The notes below the pieces were generated by a model. The model was not told the DNA's origin. It saw only the letters and a program-made list of their open reading frames with translations, and made no database searches. From NCBI GenBank assembly GCA_964569185.1, contig CAZMTP010000004.1:1-49242 (forward strand): 49,242 bases of DNA, in the 5' to 3' direction. Positions 7,905 through 16,359 of this stretch are shown piece after piece. This DNA comes from DATIJP01 sp964569185. Lineage in GTDB: Bacteria; Chlamydiota; Chlamydiia; Chlamydiales; Rhabdochlamydiaceae. The translations under genes were made by a program, and so were the position numbers. The stretch's first letter is position 1, and every line of letters starts with the position of its first letter.

Positions 7905-8850
7905 TTTTCATCAACTCCTGCGCTAATTTCTTAGAATCGTGACGGATTAAATTGCGCTTGATAAGATCCCCTTGATGGCCTTTTTTGAGCTCTCCGAGAA
8001 GCGGTGCAGAAATGACGCGCTCCTCTTTTAAGTCGTTAGGCACTAAAGTTCCCTCTTCTGCATAAACATCGATCAGCTCTTGGGAAGGTGGCTGGTTATT
8101 GACAAGAATGTAGTCGAAGATATCTTTTCCAATATATTTGATAATCTCGCTTAAATAGTCGCTTACTTTAAATCCGGTGGTCTGCCCTTTGCGGTTCATC
8201 AAATTAACGACGAATATTTTTTTAGAGTGGCTGCGCTTCAGCACATCGGCAACGCCTTCTACAAGCAGATTCGGGATCAAAGAGGTATGCAATCCTCCAG
8301 GTCCAATCACCACAAGATCCGCGTTCATAATTTCTTGGACAGCATGAGGATTCACTTCAGCATAAGGCTCTAAATAGATGCTTTTATATCCTTGATCGAT
8401 CTCCTGAGACAGATAGATATCTTTTTCCCCTTCTAAAACTTTGCGATTATTAAGAATCATTTTCAGGCGCACTTGGTGCGTCGTCACAGGGATCACTTTG
8501 CCTTTGATCGCCAAAATTTTGCCCACTTCCTCGACTGCTTTTTCAAAACTGCCTGTCACCTTTTCAAGAGCAGATAAAATCAGATTTCCAAAACTATGGC
8601 CACCCAAGCCGCCATTTTCAAAACGGTAATTCATAAGAGAGCGCAACAGTCTCGAAGAATTGGATAAAGCGACCAAACATTGCCGTACATCTCCTGGAGG
8701 AAGCACTCCCAATTCATCACGTAAAATACCAGTACTTCCTCCATCATCGGCCATGGATACAATCGCACTGATATCAACAGGGTAGTTTTTAAGCCCTTTG
8801 AGCACCGAAAAATTGCCAGTCCCCCCGCCAATCACGACGATTTTTTTCAT
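7888..8850 (-). CDS. yvcK: YvcK/CofD-like gluconeogenesis factor
   Basis: The ATG at 8850 is chosen because it begins MKKIVVIGGGTGNFSVLKGL, the family N-terminus, and overlaps the rpe stop as ATGA. The longer open frame to 8946 would add 32 residues encoded inside rpe. The 320-residue protein has SMADDGGSTGILRDELGVLP and PPGDVRQCLVALS, the signature of YvcK (UPF0052), plus VVIGPGGLHTSLIPNLLVEGV. In Bacillus, YvcK binds UDP-sugars and is needed for cell shape on gluconeogenic carbon sources. Its role in a chlamydia with minimal peptidoglycan is open. Confidence 0.9.
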   Translation of the reverse strand: MKKIVVIGGGTGNFSVLKGLKNYPVDISAIVSMADDGGSTGILRDELGVLPPGDVRQCLVALSNSSRLLRSLMNYRFENGGLGGHSFGNLILSALEKVTGSFEKAVEEVGKILAIKGKVIPVTTHQVRLKMILNNRKVLEGEKDIYLSQEIDQGYKSIYLEPYAEVNPHAVQEIMNADLVVIGPGGLHTSLIPNLLVEGVADVLKRSHSKKIFVVNLMNRKGQTTGFKVSDYLSEIIKYIGKDIFDYILVNNQPPSQELIDVYAEEGTLVPNDLKEERVISAPLLGELKKGHQGDLIKRNLIRHDSKKLAQELMKIVSHL

Positions 8851-9563
8851 TTGAATACCTTTAATTTTTGAATCGCTTTTTGCATATCCGGCGCCCCAAA
8901 AAGGTAGGTTCCGGACACAAGTACATTGGCCCCTGCTTTGACGCATTGCGCTGCCGTTTTATCACTGATGCCGCCGTCAACTTGAATATTAAATGGAGCT
9001 AATGATTGAGGATTTGTTCCTTCTTGCATCGTTTTTCCTCCTGTACGGATATTAAGCTGATCGCACAAATCGCGCGTGAATTTAATCTTTTTAAGCACTT
9101 CCGGCATAAATGCCTGCCCACCAAAACCTGGATTGACAGTCATAAATAAAATCAGATCACATTTGTCCAGATATTTTGGGATCATCGAATAAGAAGTTTC
9201 AGGACAGAAAGCCAGCCCCGCTTGCGCATTGCAACGGCGGATATATTTCAAAGTCTCTTCCACATCTTCAGTGGCCTCAAAATGGAAGGTGATCCGGTCG
9301 GCCCCTGCCTCTACAAATCTTTCTACATAATCGTAGGGATTGTAGATCATGATGTGCACATCTAAAAAAAGATTGGTCGCACGATTGATCGCAGCCACTG
9401 CGCGTGGCCCCAACGCAAAATTAGGCACAAAATGGCCGTCCATAATATCAATATGGATCGCATCTGCGCCTGCCTCTTCAATGCGTTTAGCTTCTTCAGC
9501 TAAACGCCCAAAGTCCCCTGAGAGCAAAGAAGGTTCAATAATGATTGGCCAATGATGACCCAT
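8847..9563 (-). CDS. rpe: ribulose-phosphate 3-epimerase
   Basis: The 238-residue TIM-barrel protein has IIEPSLLSGDFGRLAEEAKR, the metal/catalytic IHIDIMDGHFVPNFALGPR, DVHIMIYNP, MTVNPGFGGQAF and VDGGISDKTA, all in family order. It interconverts ribulose-5-phosphate and xylulose-5-phosphate in the pentose phosphate pathway. An extra stretch of about 15 residues (RTGGKTMQEGTNPQSLAPF) sits before the VDGGI strand, making it slightly longer than usual. It is the first gene of the minus-strand operon that runs to accC, and its stop overlaps the yvcK start as ATGA. No strong ribosome-binding site precedes the ATG. Confidence 0.95.
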   Translation of the reverse strand: MGHHWPIIIEPSLLSGDFGRLAEEAKRIEEAGADAIHIDIMDGHFVPNFALGPRAVAAINRATNLFLDVHIMIYNPYDYVERFVEAGADRITFHFEATEDVEETLKYIRRCNAQAGLAFCPETSYSMIPKYLDKCDLILFMTVNPGFGGQAFMPEVLKKIKFTRDLCDQLNIRTGGKTMQEGTNPQSLAPFNIQVDGGISDKTAAQCVKAGANVLVSGTYLFGAPDMQKAIQKLKVFK

Positions 9564-9571
9564 AATCTATT

Positions 9572-9600
9572 ATTTTCTTATCCCAGGCGACAGAAGTCAA
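9572..9600 (-). promoter_or_regulatory. possible sigma-70 promoter for the rpe-accC operon
   Basis: On the minus strand TTGACT (9600-9595) lies 17 bases from GAAAAT (9577-9572). The -35 is close to consensus and the -10 is 4/6. Transcription would begin only a few bases before the rpe ATG, giving an almost leaderless message, which weakens the assignment. Confidence 0.3.
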
Positions 9601-9642
9601 GTAAAGTCCTCTCTAGAACAAACTAAAGTTTTTATTTATAAC

Positions 9643-9671
9643 TTTCTATTTACTACTAATTCTGTTATAAT
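9643..9671 (+). promoter_or_regulatory. possible promoter of the EEP hydrolase gene
   Basis: TATAAT at 9666-9671 is a perfect -10 box. The -35 region 17 bases upstream (TTTCTA) is poor. The start codon at 9702 is preceded by GGAAGG at 9691-9696. Confidence 0.35.
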
Positions 9672-9701
9672 TTATTTTCCAAAAAAGAAAGGAAGGCAAT
9701 T

Positions 9702-11183
9702 TTGATAACTAATTTTTTAAAAAATAAAAAATGGATTAAATTAATTTCTATTATTGCGGCCGCTGCACTACTGATTGGGCTGCCGATTAAATTATTTACT
9801 TCAAAGACACCAGTTGCCACTATTTCTTCTACCCCTATCGTACCAAAGACACTTCGAGAAGTGTCTGCAATAAAAGAGCGCACTTTATCGGAACTTTCTG
9901 AGTTTGTTGATAGCTATAGAACGATTCAAAATCGCAATTTTGAAAATACGATTACGAATTGGAATGTGCTCAGAAATAAGGTGATTAATACCAATTTTCT
10001 CCTTTCCAGCCTTGGGATCGCAAATGCAGATGCCCCTGTGGAAGCAACGGGCAAAGAAGTGGCTGTCTCTCTCTCAGTGGCTCTTGTGATTCAATTAAAT
10101 CATGAAATTTTGCCTACAATTGTCTCTTATTTAGAAAACATCTCTTTCGATTCTCTTACTCCCGCAGAGCGCAATATCGCCTACTTGCAGCTTTCAGAAA
10201 TCCCCTCTTCAGCGCTCACCTCTGATCTAGCAAGCCGAGTAGAAAAATTAAAAGAGCAGCTGGCACAATTGCCCATGGAAGCATTTGTTTATCGCACTGG
10301 GGAGGGAAAAGAAAAGCTCTCTTCTGACGGCAGCTTTTCCATTTTGAATCTTAACGTATGCGGTTTTGCAGATATCCTTCCGATGCTCTATGGTGGACCA
10401 ACTCCTTGGAAGGAGCGGATTGATTCTCTGATTAACCGTATTGAAGAAACGGATGCGGATCTGATCTGTCTTCAGGAAGTGTTCGACCCAGAGGCGGGTG
10501 AGGCTTTCTATGAGCGATTAAAAAGCAAATACCCCTATTTTTACACAAATATTGGACCTAGAGTGGATGTGATCGGAATTCCTAGCGGTCTTTTTGTAGC
10601 GAGCAAATATAAAATTGAAAATCCACAATTCACTCTCTTTGACAAAAGAGAAAAGGTACGTTCTTATGGTTTTTTTGAGTTTGATATCAAAAGCGGCGAG
10701 CGCCATTTAGGCCATATCACAACGACCCATTTACAACCTTTTCAAACTCCCACAGCGCAAGAGATACGCACTAAAGAACTAGAACAGGTAATGAAAGTTT
10801 TGCAAGAAAAGGCCAAAATTTCTCAGGTGCCTTTTTTCCTGTGCGGCGATCTTAACATACAATGGGGCTCAAATGAACCAGCAGAAAAGCTCCTAAAAGC
10901 CCATTTTATTGATAATTACAATCTAGGCCGCACTAGCATCACCAAAGAAAACCGCACCTGCCATGACTTTACCGATTATTGGTGGAAAGCCAATCGCAAC
11001 CCTAATGGGTTTACTGCGCCGCTAGAGCTGATCGATTATGCTCTTCTGATGAAGACCCCCAAAGCAAATCAATATCAATTAAAGACTAAGCGGATATCCA
11101 TGGGAGAAGTCACGGCGAAGAGTCTACCTGACACCGATCATGACGGATTATTCTCCATAATAAAAATAAAGCAGAAATACTGA
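9702..11183 (+). CDS. exported endonuclease/exonuclease/phosphatase-family hydrolase
   Basis: The 493-residue protein begins at TTG 9702, supported by GGAAGG six bases upstream. Residues about 10-32 are a hydrophobic signal or anchor (LISIIAAAALLIGLPIKLF). A helical region follows to about 205. The DNase-I-like (EEP) domain then runs to the end with all catalytic motifs: Asn in LNLNVCGF, Glu in LICLQEVFD, His in TTHLQP, GDLNIQWG, and the final DTDHDG with the catalytic Asp-His. The fold covers neutral sphingomyelinases, inositol-phosphate phosphatases and nucleases. The substrate is not evident. The N-terminal segment places it outside the cytoplasm. It stands alone, with an inverted-repeat hairpin just after its stop. 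Confidence 0.85.
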   Translation: MITNFLKNKKWIKLISIIAAAALLIGLPIKLFTSKTPVATISSTPIVPKTLREVSAIKERTLSELSEFVDSYRTIQNRNFENTITNWNVLRNKVINTNFLLSSLGIANADAPVEATGKEVAVSLSVALVIQLNHEILPTIVSYLENISFDSLTPAERNIAYLQLSEIPSSALTSDLASRVEKLKEQLAQLPMEAFVYRTGEGKEKLSSDGSFSILNLNVCGFADILPMLYGGPTPWKERIDSLINRIEETDADLICLQEVFDPEAGEAFYERLKSKYPYFYTNIGPRVDVIGIPSGLFVASKYKIENPQFTLFDKREKVRSYGFFEFDIKSGERHLGHITTTHLQPFQTPTAQEIRTKELEQVMKVLQEKAKISQVPFFLCGDLNIQWGSNEPAEKLLKAHFIDNYNLGRTSITKENRTCHDFTDYWWKANRNPNGFTAPLELIDYALLMKTPKANQYQLKTKRISMGEVTAKSLPDTDHDGLFSIIKIKQKY

Positions 11184-11190
11184 AATTAAT

Positions 11191-11753
11191 AAAAAGGCGC
11201 CCTAGACAGTCGGGGCAACACTATGTTGCCCGCGTCGCGTTGCAGAACCAACTGAAAATCCAAAAGCTTAAGAATTTTCATCAGTGAAGAATGTAAAATT
11301 AGGATTAGTTTTCTAGACGTCTAAAGAATGCTTCTTTCGTTTCTTGAGAGCAATCATCGCCATAGAATCTTAAAAACAGCTCTTTTTTCAAATCAACTTT
11401 TGAAATATTGGGATTCTCTCTCAAGATGGCATCAATGACCAAAGTTCTTGAGGTATTGAACATGGAGCAGCCCATATTGGCTCTTTCAGAAGGTGTTTTT
11501 GCACGAATGAGTTCATGCATTTTTTCCATCATCTCTGGACTTGTATCATTCATCTGTTTTCACCTTTACAGACTAATTTTAAGATATGAAATTCATCAGA
11601 CATAAGCTCATTGTAATGCCATTCCACTTCCACGTAAATCTATTTTTGCCAATACTATCGGCATGTTAAATTTAACGTGCCCGCGTGCGTGCCCGAAAAT
11701 CGAGGGCAGCGGGGGCGACACTATGTTGCCCCGACTGTCTGTGGCGCCTTTTT
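11191..11753. repeat. 563-bp unit bounded by 30-bp inverted repeats (28/30 match)
   Basis: Positions 11191-11220 match the reverse complement of 11724-11753 at 28 of 30 bases. Both ends begin AAAAAGGCGCC and share AGACAGTCGGGGCAACA. Each end also holds its own hairpin: GGGCAACA-CTA-TGTTGCCC at 11213-11231, and GGGGCGACA-CTA-TGTTGCCCC at 11712-11732. The 82-residue gene lies between. I see no target-site duplication outside the ends and no transposase. The unit may be a small mobile element with cargo, or two copies of a gene-end hairpin facing each other. Confidence 0.75.
11305..11553 (-). CDS. small conserved protein of unknown function (MGCSMF family)
   Basis: The 82-residue protein contains ERANMGCSMFNTSRTLVIDA and KKELFLRFYGDDCS. 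From memory, similar short proteins with MGCSMFD-A/T and an LRRELFLRFYGDDF-type motif occur in widely scattered bacteria, with no assigned function. It is mostly helical, with no membrane segment or signal peptide. It is the only gene inside the inverted-repeat unit 11191-11753, which supports acquisition as a cassette. The flanks 11221-11304 and 11554-11710 hold nothing else I can recognise. Confidence 0.65.
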   Translation of the reverse strand: MNDTSPEMMEKMHELIRAKTPSERANMGCSMFNTSRTLVIDAILRENPNISKVDLKKELFLRFYGDDCSQETKEAFFRRLEN

Positions 11754-11763
11754 CTCTATATTT

Positions 11764-13617
11764 TTATGTTACTGCAAAGCAGTGGCGGAATTCTTTTTGA
11801 CGGAGGGGATCGCTGGAGAGGTAGATGAGCCCTAAATAATGGGTGTCTAAGATTTTTAATTGCGTAGTGGCCAGTTCGCGAGATGAAATGTCTGACGTTT
11901 GAAAAAGATTTAAAAACCGCTCTTTATCCTCGGGATCTTGATAGCTTGCCATGATCAGCGTCAAATCTTCCATCTGTTTCATCTCAATAGACAGTGCACT
12001 CTCCTTTTTCTCGACTGCATTCAAGAGCATCAAAAATAGATTTTTCAAGATTTTAGAATCTAAAGTCGCACTCTGCTCAATAGGGAAAATCGAATAGAAG
12101 AAATTCTGCAAAAGAAGCAGATGTTTGCTTGCAAGCTCTTCCATGCTTAATTTTAAATGATGGAAATTTTCATTCTGCTTGGAAATCATGCCCCCATTAT
12201 AATCGCGCACGCTGCCTATTACCTCTTGCACAGCAGCAGCTACCGCAAGGCGCGCTTGATAAAGATCCAAGGAATGGTCATCTCTTAAAAATTTCTCATT
12301 GAAAAGTTTGACACGAAAAACGGTCGCCTCTTTCGGATATTTTTTACGCATCATTCCTACCACTTTGGAGCGTTCAAAATGGGGTTTTAAAGGACTATTT
12401 GCAAAGAGCTCTTTCAATGGAAGATGTTCTGGAAGCAGAATGCGGACCAGAACCACTGTAAATGATAATTCACTTTCGCTTTGCTCATCAAATGAAATGA
12501 TCATCTGCGGCAGATCTTTAATAAACTTAAGCTCACGACTTAAAATCAAAATATTGCGCATCACCTCTTCTTCATTGCGTGGCATAAAAAGAGGCAGTGC
12601 CAGCTGCTCAATCCGTTTTTTAATCTCATCAGGAAGCATCAGACGCAGCTGCCCGATTTCTGTTTGCGAAAACTCAGCCCCTCCCTTTTTTTCGATCTCT
12701 AAATAAAAGAGCGGCAGCCGGTCTTCTTTGTTTTCTTGTACAAAGTAGGAATCTTCCACATAATCAGCCTCTGGCAACAGATGATGGATGGCGGCCAGCA
12801 GATGTCTTTTTTCAAACATCTCATTTTCTTTTAGAAAATTAATGCCGACAAAAATAGCCAGCGCCCGTTTGATCATTAGAGGGTGATGCAACTGGATTTT
12901 TTTTATTTTTAAAAATAGTGCTCTTTTAGCGGGAAATTTTTCTGTCTCTTTGAGCAATGCATGCTGAAAAAAGTAAAAAATGGCAATCAGGCGACTCATG
13001 TGGGCCACATCATGCACCGATTTAAATTCATCCTTCGAAGAAACAAGGAAATGTTGCATGAGCGCAAAGATATCGTAATCGATGGTGGTAGGTTTTTTCC
13101 TTAAAAGTTGACTGATTCTCTCTTGAATCAGCGCTGTTTTATCATAGAGGGAAAGTCCTTTGATCTCCAAAATGCGACTAGCATGAAAAAAAGAGCTCAC
13201 TCCTAACAAAATTTCTTTTTCGATAAAGAAAAAATTTTTTTCTGCCCTTTCTAACTCTTGCGCACTATCAAATGAGAGAACCAGTTCTGAAATCGTATAC
13301 CTCTCCTCTCCTAATTGCGTGAACTTGAAATTTATCGAGAAATGGAGCGCAATATCCAGATGTTTTCCAGGAAGGAGCCAGTGGCCAATCATATCGTAGA
13401 AAAATTTTTCTACTCCAGGTCTGTAGAGGCAAAGCAAAAAAAGGGACAGGTTAAAAGAGGAATCTGGCGCCCAAGCAAACCATTTCAACATAGGCACAGC
13501 CTCATGGATCTGCTTTTTTATGCCCTGAGGAAGCATTTTTTTTAAAACGGACTGGATATATTCTTTGTGGTAAGAGGAATCGAAAACAGTACAGATTTCT
13601 AAATCATCAAGGGACAT
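11764..13617 (-). CDS. large protein of unknown function, coupled to aspartokinase
   Basis: I do not recognise this 617-residue protein. It is soluble-looking, rich in Leu, Phe and Lys, and predicted mostly helical, with no signal peptide or clear membrane segment. Two halves look loosely alike: each has a hydrophobic strand ending in an acidic motif (SELVLSFDSAQELE near 108; LPQMIISFDEQSESEL near 380), which may mean an old duplication. SVRDYNGGMISKQNENF near 475 is the most distinctive segment. Its ATG overlaps the lysC stop by 11 bases, so it is probably translated from the lysC message. It ends 11 bases before the right-hand inverted repeat. Confidence 0.7.
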   Translation of the reverse strand: MSLDDLEICTVFDSSYHKEYIQSVLKKMLPQGIKKQIHEAVPMLKWFAWAPDSSFNLSLFLLCLYRPGVEKFFYDMIGHWLLPGKHLDIALHFSINFKFTQLGEERYTISELVLSFDSAQELERAEKNFFFIEKEILLGVSSFFHASRILEIKGLSLYDKTALIQERISQLLRKKPTTIDYDIFALMQHFLVSSKDEFKSVHDVAHMSRLIAIFYFFQHALLKETEKFPAKRALFLKIKKIQLHHPLMIKRALAIFVGINFLKENEMFEKRHLLAAIHHLLPEADYVEDSYFVQENKEDRLPLFYLEIEKKGGAEFSQTEIGQLRLMLPDEIKKRIEQLALPLFMPRNEEEVMRNILILSRELKFIKDLPQMIISFDEQSESELSFTVVLVRILLPEHLPLKELFANSPLKPHFERSKVVGMMRKKYPKEATVFRVKLFNEKFLRDDHSLDLYQARLAVAAAVQEVIGSVRDYNGGMISKQNENFHHLKLSMEELASKHLLLLQNFFYSIFPIEQSATLDSKILKNLFLMLLNAVEKKESALSIEMKQMEDLTLIMASYQDPEDKERFLNLFQTSDISSRELATTQLKILDTHYLGLIYLSSDPLRQKEFRHCFAVT

Positions 13618-14410
13618 GGACCCCCTCTAGTTCTGATTCAAACTGGGGCTTGCTAAAAGATCCTCCCTTTTCTCCGACCCATGTTCCTGCAAAATCGGGC
13701 TGCTCAAAAGGGATCACATGGAGCGGGATCTGATTTTTTTTTGCCAATGTTAATGCACGCGGATGGAGCACTTTGGCCCCTTTTTGAGCGATCTCTTGCG
13801 CCTGATCAAAGGTGAGAAAAGAAAATAGTTTAGCCCCCGGGTCTGTTTTCGGGTCACTACTAAAAATCCCTAAAATATCTTTATAGAACTCTACTTTCTC
13901 CGCCTGTAAGGAGGCTGCCAAGGCCACAGCCGAAGTATCAGACCCTCCCCTGCCTAAAGTGGTGATTTCCCCATCTAAGCTCATCCCCTGAAATCCGGCC
14001 ACTATCACAATTTTTTTTGCCTGGAGCTGCTTTAAGATCCGGTGCGGTCGAATATCCACAATGAGTGCATCACAATGGTTATTACAGGTGATAATGCCCG
14101 ATTGGCTTCCAGTAAAGCTAATAGCCTCCTTATTTTTCAAAGCAAGGGCCATCGCCAAAAGAGAAATGCTAATCCTTTCCCCTACCGTAAGCAGCATATC
14201 CTGCTCCCGTTTAGGCGGGGAAGGGTGCACTTTCTTGGCCAGCGCGCTCAGCTCATCGGTGGTTTTGCCCATGGCGCTGACCACGATCACGATCCGCGGA
14301 TAGTCAAATGATTTTTTTAAAATTATGTCTGCTATAGAGGAAAACCGTTCCGGCGTGGCGACTGATGCCCCCCCGAATTTCATGACTATAGTTCCATTTT
14401 GAGCGCTCAT
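13607..14410 (-). CDS. lysC: aspartokinase, catalytic domain only
   Basis: The 267-residue protein has the amino-acid kinase domain of aspartokinase: VMKFGGASVATPERF, VVSAMGKTTDELSALA, LLTVGERISISLLAMAL, TLGRGGSDTSAVALAA and GAKVLHPRALTLAKK. It phosphorylates aspartate, the first step to lysine and meso-diaminopimelate. The protein stops shortly after the kinase domain and lacks the C-terminal ACT domains that give lysine/threonine feedback control; ordinary bacterial enzymes have 400-450 residues. The downstream 617-residue gene overlaps its end. No asd or dapA is next to it. Confidence 0.9.
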   Translation of the reverse strand: MSAQNGTIVMKFGGASVATPERFSSIADIILKKSFDYPRIVIVVSAMGKTTDELSALAKKVHPSPPKREQDMLLTVGERISISLLAMALALKNKEAISFTGSQSGIITCNNHCDALIVDIRPHRILKQLQAKKIVIVAGFQGMSLDGEITTLGRGGSDTSAVALAASLQAEKVEFYKDILGIFSSDPKTDPGAKLFSFLTFDQAQEIAQKGAKVLHPRALTLAKKNQIPLHVIPFEQPDFAGTWVGEKGGSFSKPQFESELEGVHVP

Positions 14411-14458
14411 ATCTTAAGTCGATGGTAATCAATCCTTGATTTTTTTATTAATCTTTTG

Positions 14459-14488
14459 TTAACATTAACGGTCATGTGAACCTATCTT
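14459..14488 (+). promoter_or_regulatory. likely promoter of the rpsA operon
   Basis: TTAACA (14459-14464) and TATCTT (14483-14488) are 18 bases apart. A leader of about 80 bases follows, ending in AGGAG (14562-14566), which lies 11 bases from the rpsA ATG. The 167-base gap between lysC and rpsA holds both divergent starts and nothing else I recognise. Confidence 0.45.
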
Positions 14489-14577
14489 ATTGCAGGTCTC
14501 AACTCTTTTAGGGTAGCGCCAGCAATAGGATGGGTTCTCTACTTTAAGAATTAATCATTTTAGGAGTAACCTTTAAC

Positions 14578-16359
14578 ATGTCCAAAACCCTCAAACAACA
14601 ATGGAATGACAGCAAGATTGTTGATGATGTTGAATTCCAGGAAACCGACGCCCAGCAGTTTAAAAAATTGCTCAATGCTAAAGAAACTACCGCTGGCGAA
14701 GGCTCGATTTCTTCAATGAATATTGGTCAAATCCTGAAAGGCAGGATTGTAGAACTGACGAAAGATTTTGTTGTGGTCGATGTAGGGCTTAAATCGGAAG
14801 GGCTCGTTCCTCTTTCAGAATTTGATGAATCAGATTCTTTAGACCTCGGTGCCGACGTTGAAGTTTACTTAGATCAGGCAGAAGGCGACGATGGCCAGAT
14901 TGTGCTCTCGCGCGAAAAAGCAAGACGCCAAAGACAGTGGGAATATATTGTCCACCATTGCAAAGAAGGCTCTATTGTTAAAGGGAAGGTCATTCGAAAA
15001 GTCAAAGGCGGCCTCATGGTCGACATTGGCATGGAAGCCTTCTTACCCGGCTCTCAGATAGATAATAAGAAAATTAAAAATCTGGATGAATTCATCGGCC
15101 ATACTTATGACTTCAAAATTCTGAAGATCAATATGGACCGGAAAAATATTGTCATCTCCAGAAGAGAACTTCTGGAAGACGAGCGCATCTCCCGTAAAGC
15201 GGAAATGCTGGAACATATTCATGAAGGCGAGATCTATCGCGGTGTTGTTAAAAATATCACCGATTTTGGTGTCTTCCTCGACCTAGAAGGCATCGATGGG
15301 TTGCTGCACATTACCGACATGACCTGGAAGCGGATCAAACACCCTTCTGAAATGGTCCATGTAGGTCAAGAACTTGAAGTGATGATCCTCCATGTGGATA
15401 AAGAGAAAGGCCGCGTCGCTTTAGGCATGAAACAAAAAGAGAAAAATCCCTGGGAAGCCATCGAACATAAATATCCTCCAGGCACCCATGTCAGAGGAAA
15501 GATTGTTAATCTTGTTCCCTATGGCGCTTTCATTGAGATTGAGCCTGGCATTGAAGGGCTGATCCATGTGTCTGAAATGTCTTGGGTCAAAAATGTGACC
15601 GATCCGACGCAAGTGGTCAATAAAGGGGATGAGGTAGAGGCCGTTGTTCTTTCTATTCAGAAAGATGAAGGCAAAATCTCCCTCGGCATTAAGCAGATGG
15701 AAAAAAACCCTTGGGAAGATATCGACCAGAAATATCCTATTGGGGAGACCGTAAAGGCAGAGATCCGCAACCTGACCAACTACGGCGCTTTTGTGGAGTT
15801 GGAACCAGGTGTTGAAGGATTGATCCATATCTCTGATTTGAGTTGGATTAAAAAAGTGTCTCACCCTTCTGAAATTTTAAAGAAGGGAGATGTGGTAGAA
15901 GCAGTGGTGCTTTCCGTAGATAAAGAAAGCAAAAAAATCACCCTAGGCGTGAAACAGCTGGGCATGAATCCTTGGGAATCGATTGAGAAAACGATGCCAG
16001 TGGGCTCTCTTGTTAAAGGCATTGTTACCAAAATCACTGCTTTCGGAGCCTTTGTAGAGCTAGATAATGGCATCGAGGCTCTAGTGCATGTCACAGAGCT
16101 TTCAGATCAGCCTTTCGGCAAAGTAGAAGAAGTGGTCAAAGTGGGCGATCCGATCACTGCTAAAGTGATTAAATTGGATCCAGAGCATAAAAAGATTGCT
16201 CTTTCGATCAAAGATTACTTAGTTGAGCAAAACCAGTACAGCCATGATGAGATTGTAGTGGGCGCCGCTAAAGGAAAAGCTAAAACAGCAGCGAAAAGAA
16301 AAAGTAAATCCGAATCTTCTAGAAAAAGAGAAGAAGAACAAGAGGAAATGGATGAATGA
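14578..16359 (+). CDS. rpsA: 30S ribosomal protein S1
   Basis: The 593-residue protein has six S1 (OB-fold) domains in tandem, beginning near residues 50, 135, 220, 307, 394 and 480. Repeats 3-6 carry the strong RNA-binding form, for example GVFLDLEGIDGLLHITDMTW and GAFVELEPGVEGLIHISDLSW. A Lys/Arg/Glu-rich tail (about 560-593) closes it. It binds mRNA leaders at the small ribosomal subunit. The final ATGA overlaps the nusA start, tying the two genes. In C. trachomatis rpsA-nusA-infB is likewise contiguous (CT098-CT096, from memory). Confidence 0.97.
   Translation: MSKTLKQQWNDSKIVDDVEFQETDAQQFKKLLNAKETTAGEGSISSMNIGQILKGRIVELTKDFVVVDVGLKSEGLVPLSEFDESDSLDLGADVEVYLDQAEGDDGQIVLSREKARRQRQWEYIVHHCKEGSIVKGKVIRKVKGGLMVDIGMEAFLPGSQIDNKKIKNLDEFIGHTYDFKILKINMDRKNIVISRRELLEDERISRKAEMLEHIHEGEIYRGVVKNITDFGVFLDLEGIDGLLHITDMTWKRIKHPSEMVHVGQELEVMILHVDKEKGRVALGMKQKEKNPWEAIEHKYPPGTHVRGKIVNLVPYGAFIEIEPGIEGLIHVSEMSWVKNVTDPTQVVNKGDEVEAVVLSIQKDEGKISLGIKQMEKNPWEDIDQKYPIGETVKAEIRNLTNYGAFVELEPGVEGLIHISDLSWIKKVSHPSEILKKGDVVEAVVLSVDKESKKITLGVKQLGMNPWESIEKTMPVGSLVKGIVTKITAFGAFVELDNGIEALVHVTELSDQPFGKVEEVVKVGDPITAKVIKLDPEHKKIALSIKDYLVEQNQYSHDEIVVGAAKGKAKTAAKRKSKSESSRKREEEQEEMDE

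Noticed and set aside
8851..8946. N-terminal extension of YvcK by 32 residues
   Set aside because: It lies inside rpe on the same strand in another frame, and the family N-terminus begins at the ATG at 8850, which overlaps the rpe stop as ATGA.
11191..11753. Insertion sequence with transposase
   Set aside because: The only gene inside is the 82-residue MGCSMF protein, which has no transposase motif, and no target-site duplication was seen.
15421..15864. 147-residue open frame on the minus strand inside rpsA
   Set aside because: It is the complement of S1 repeats 4-5. Its internal similarity merely mirrors the repeats of the real gene.
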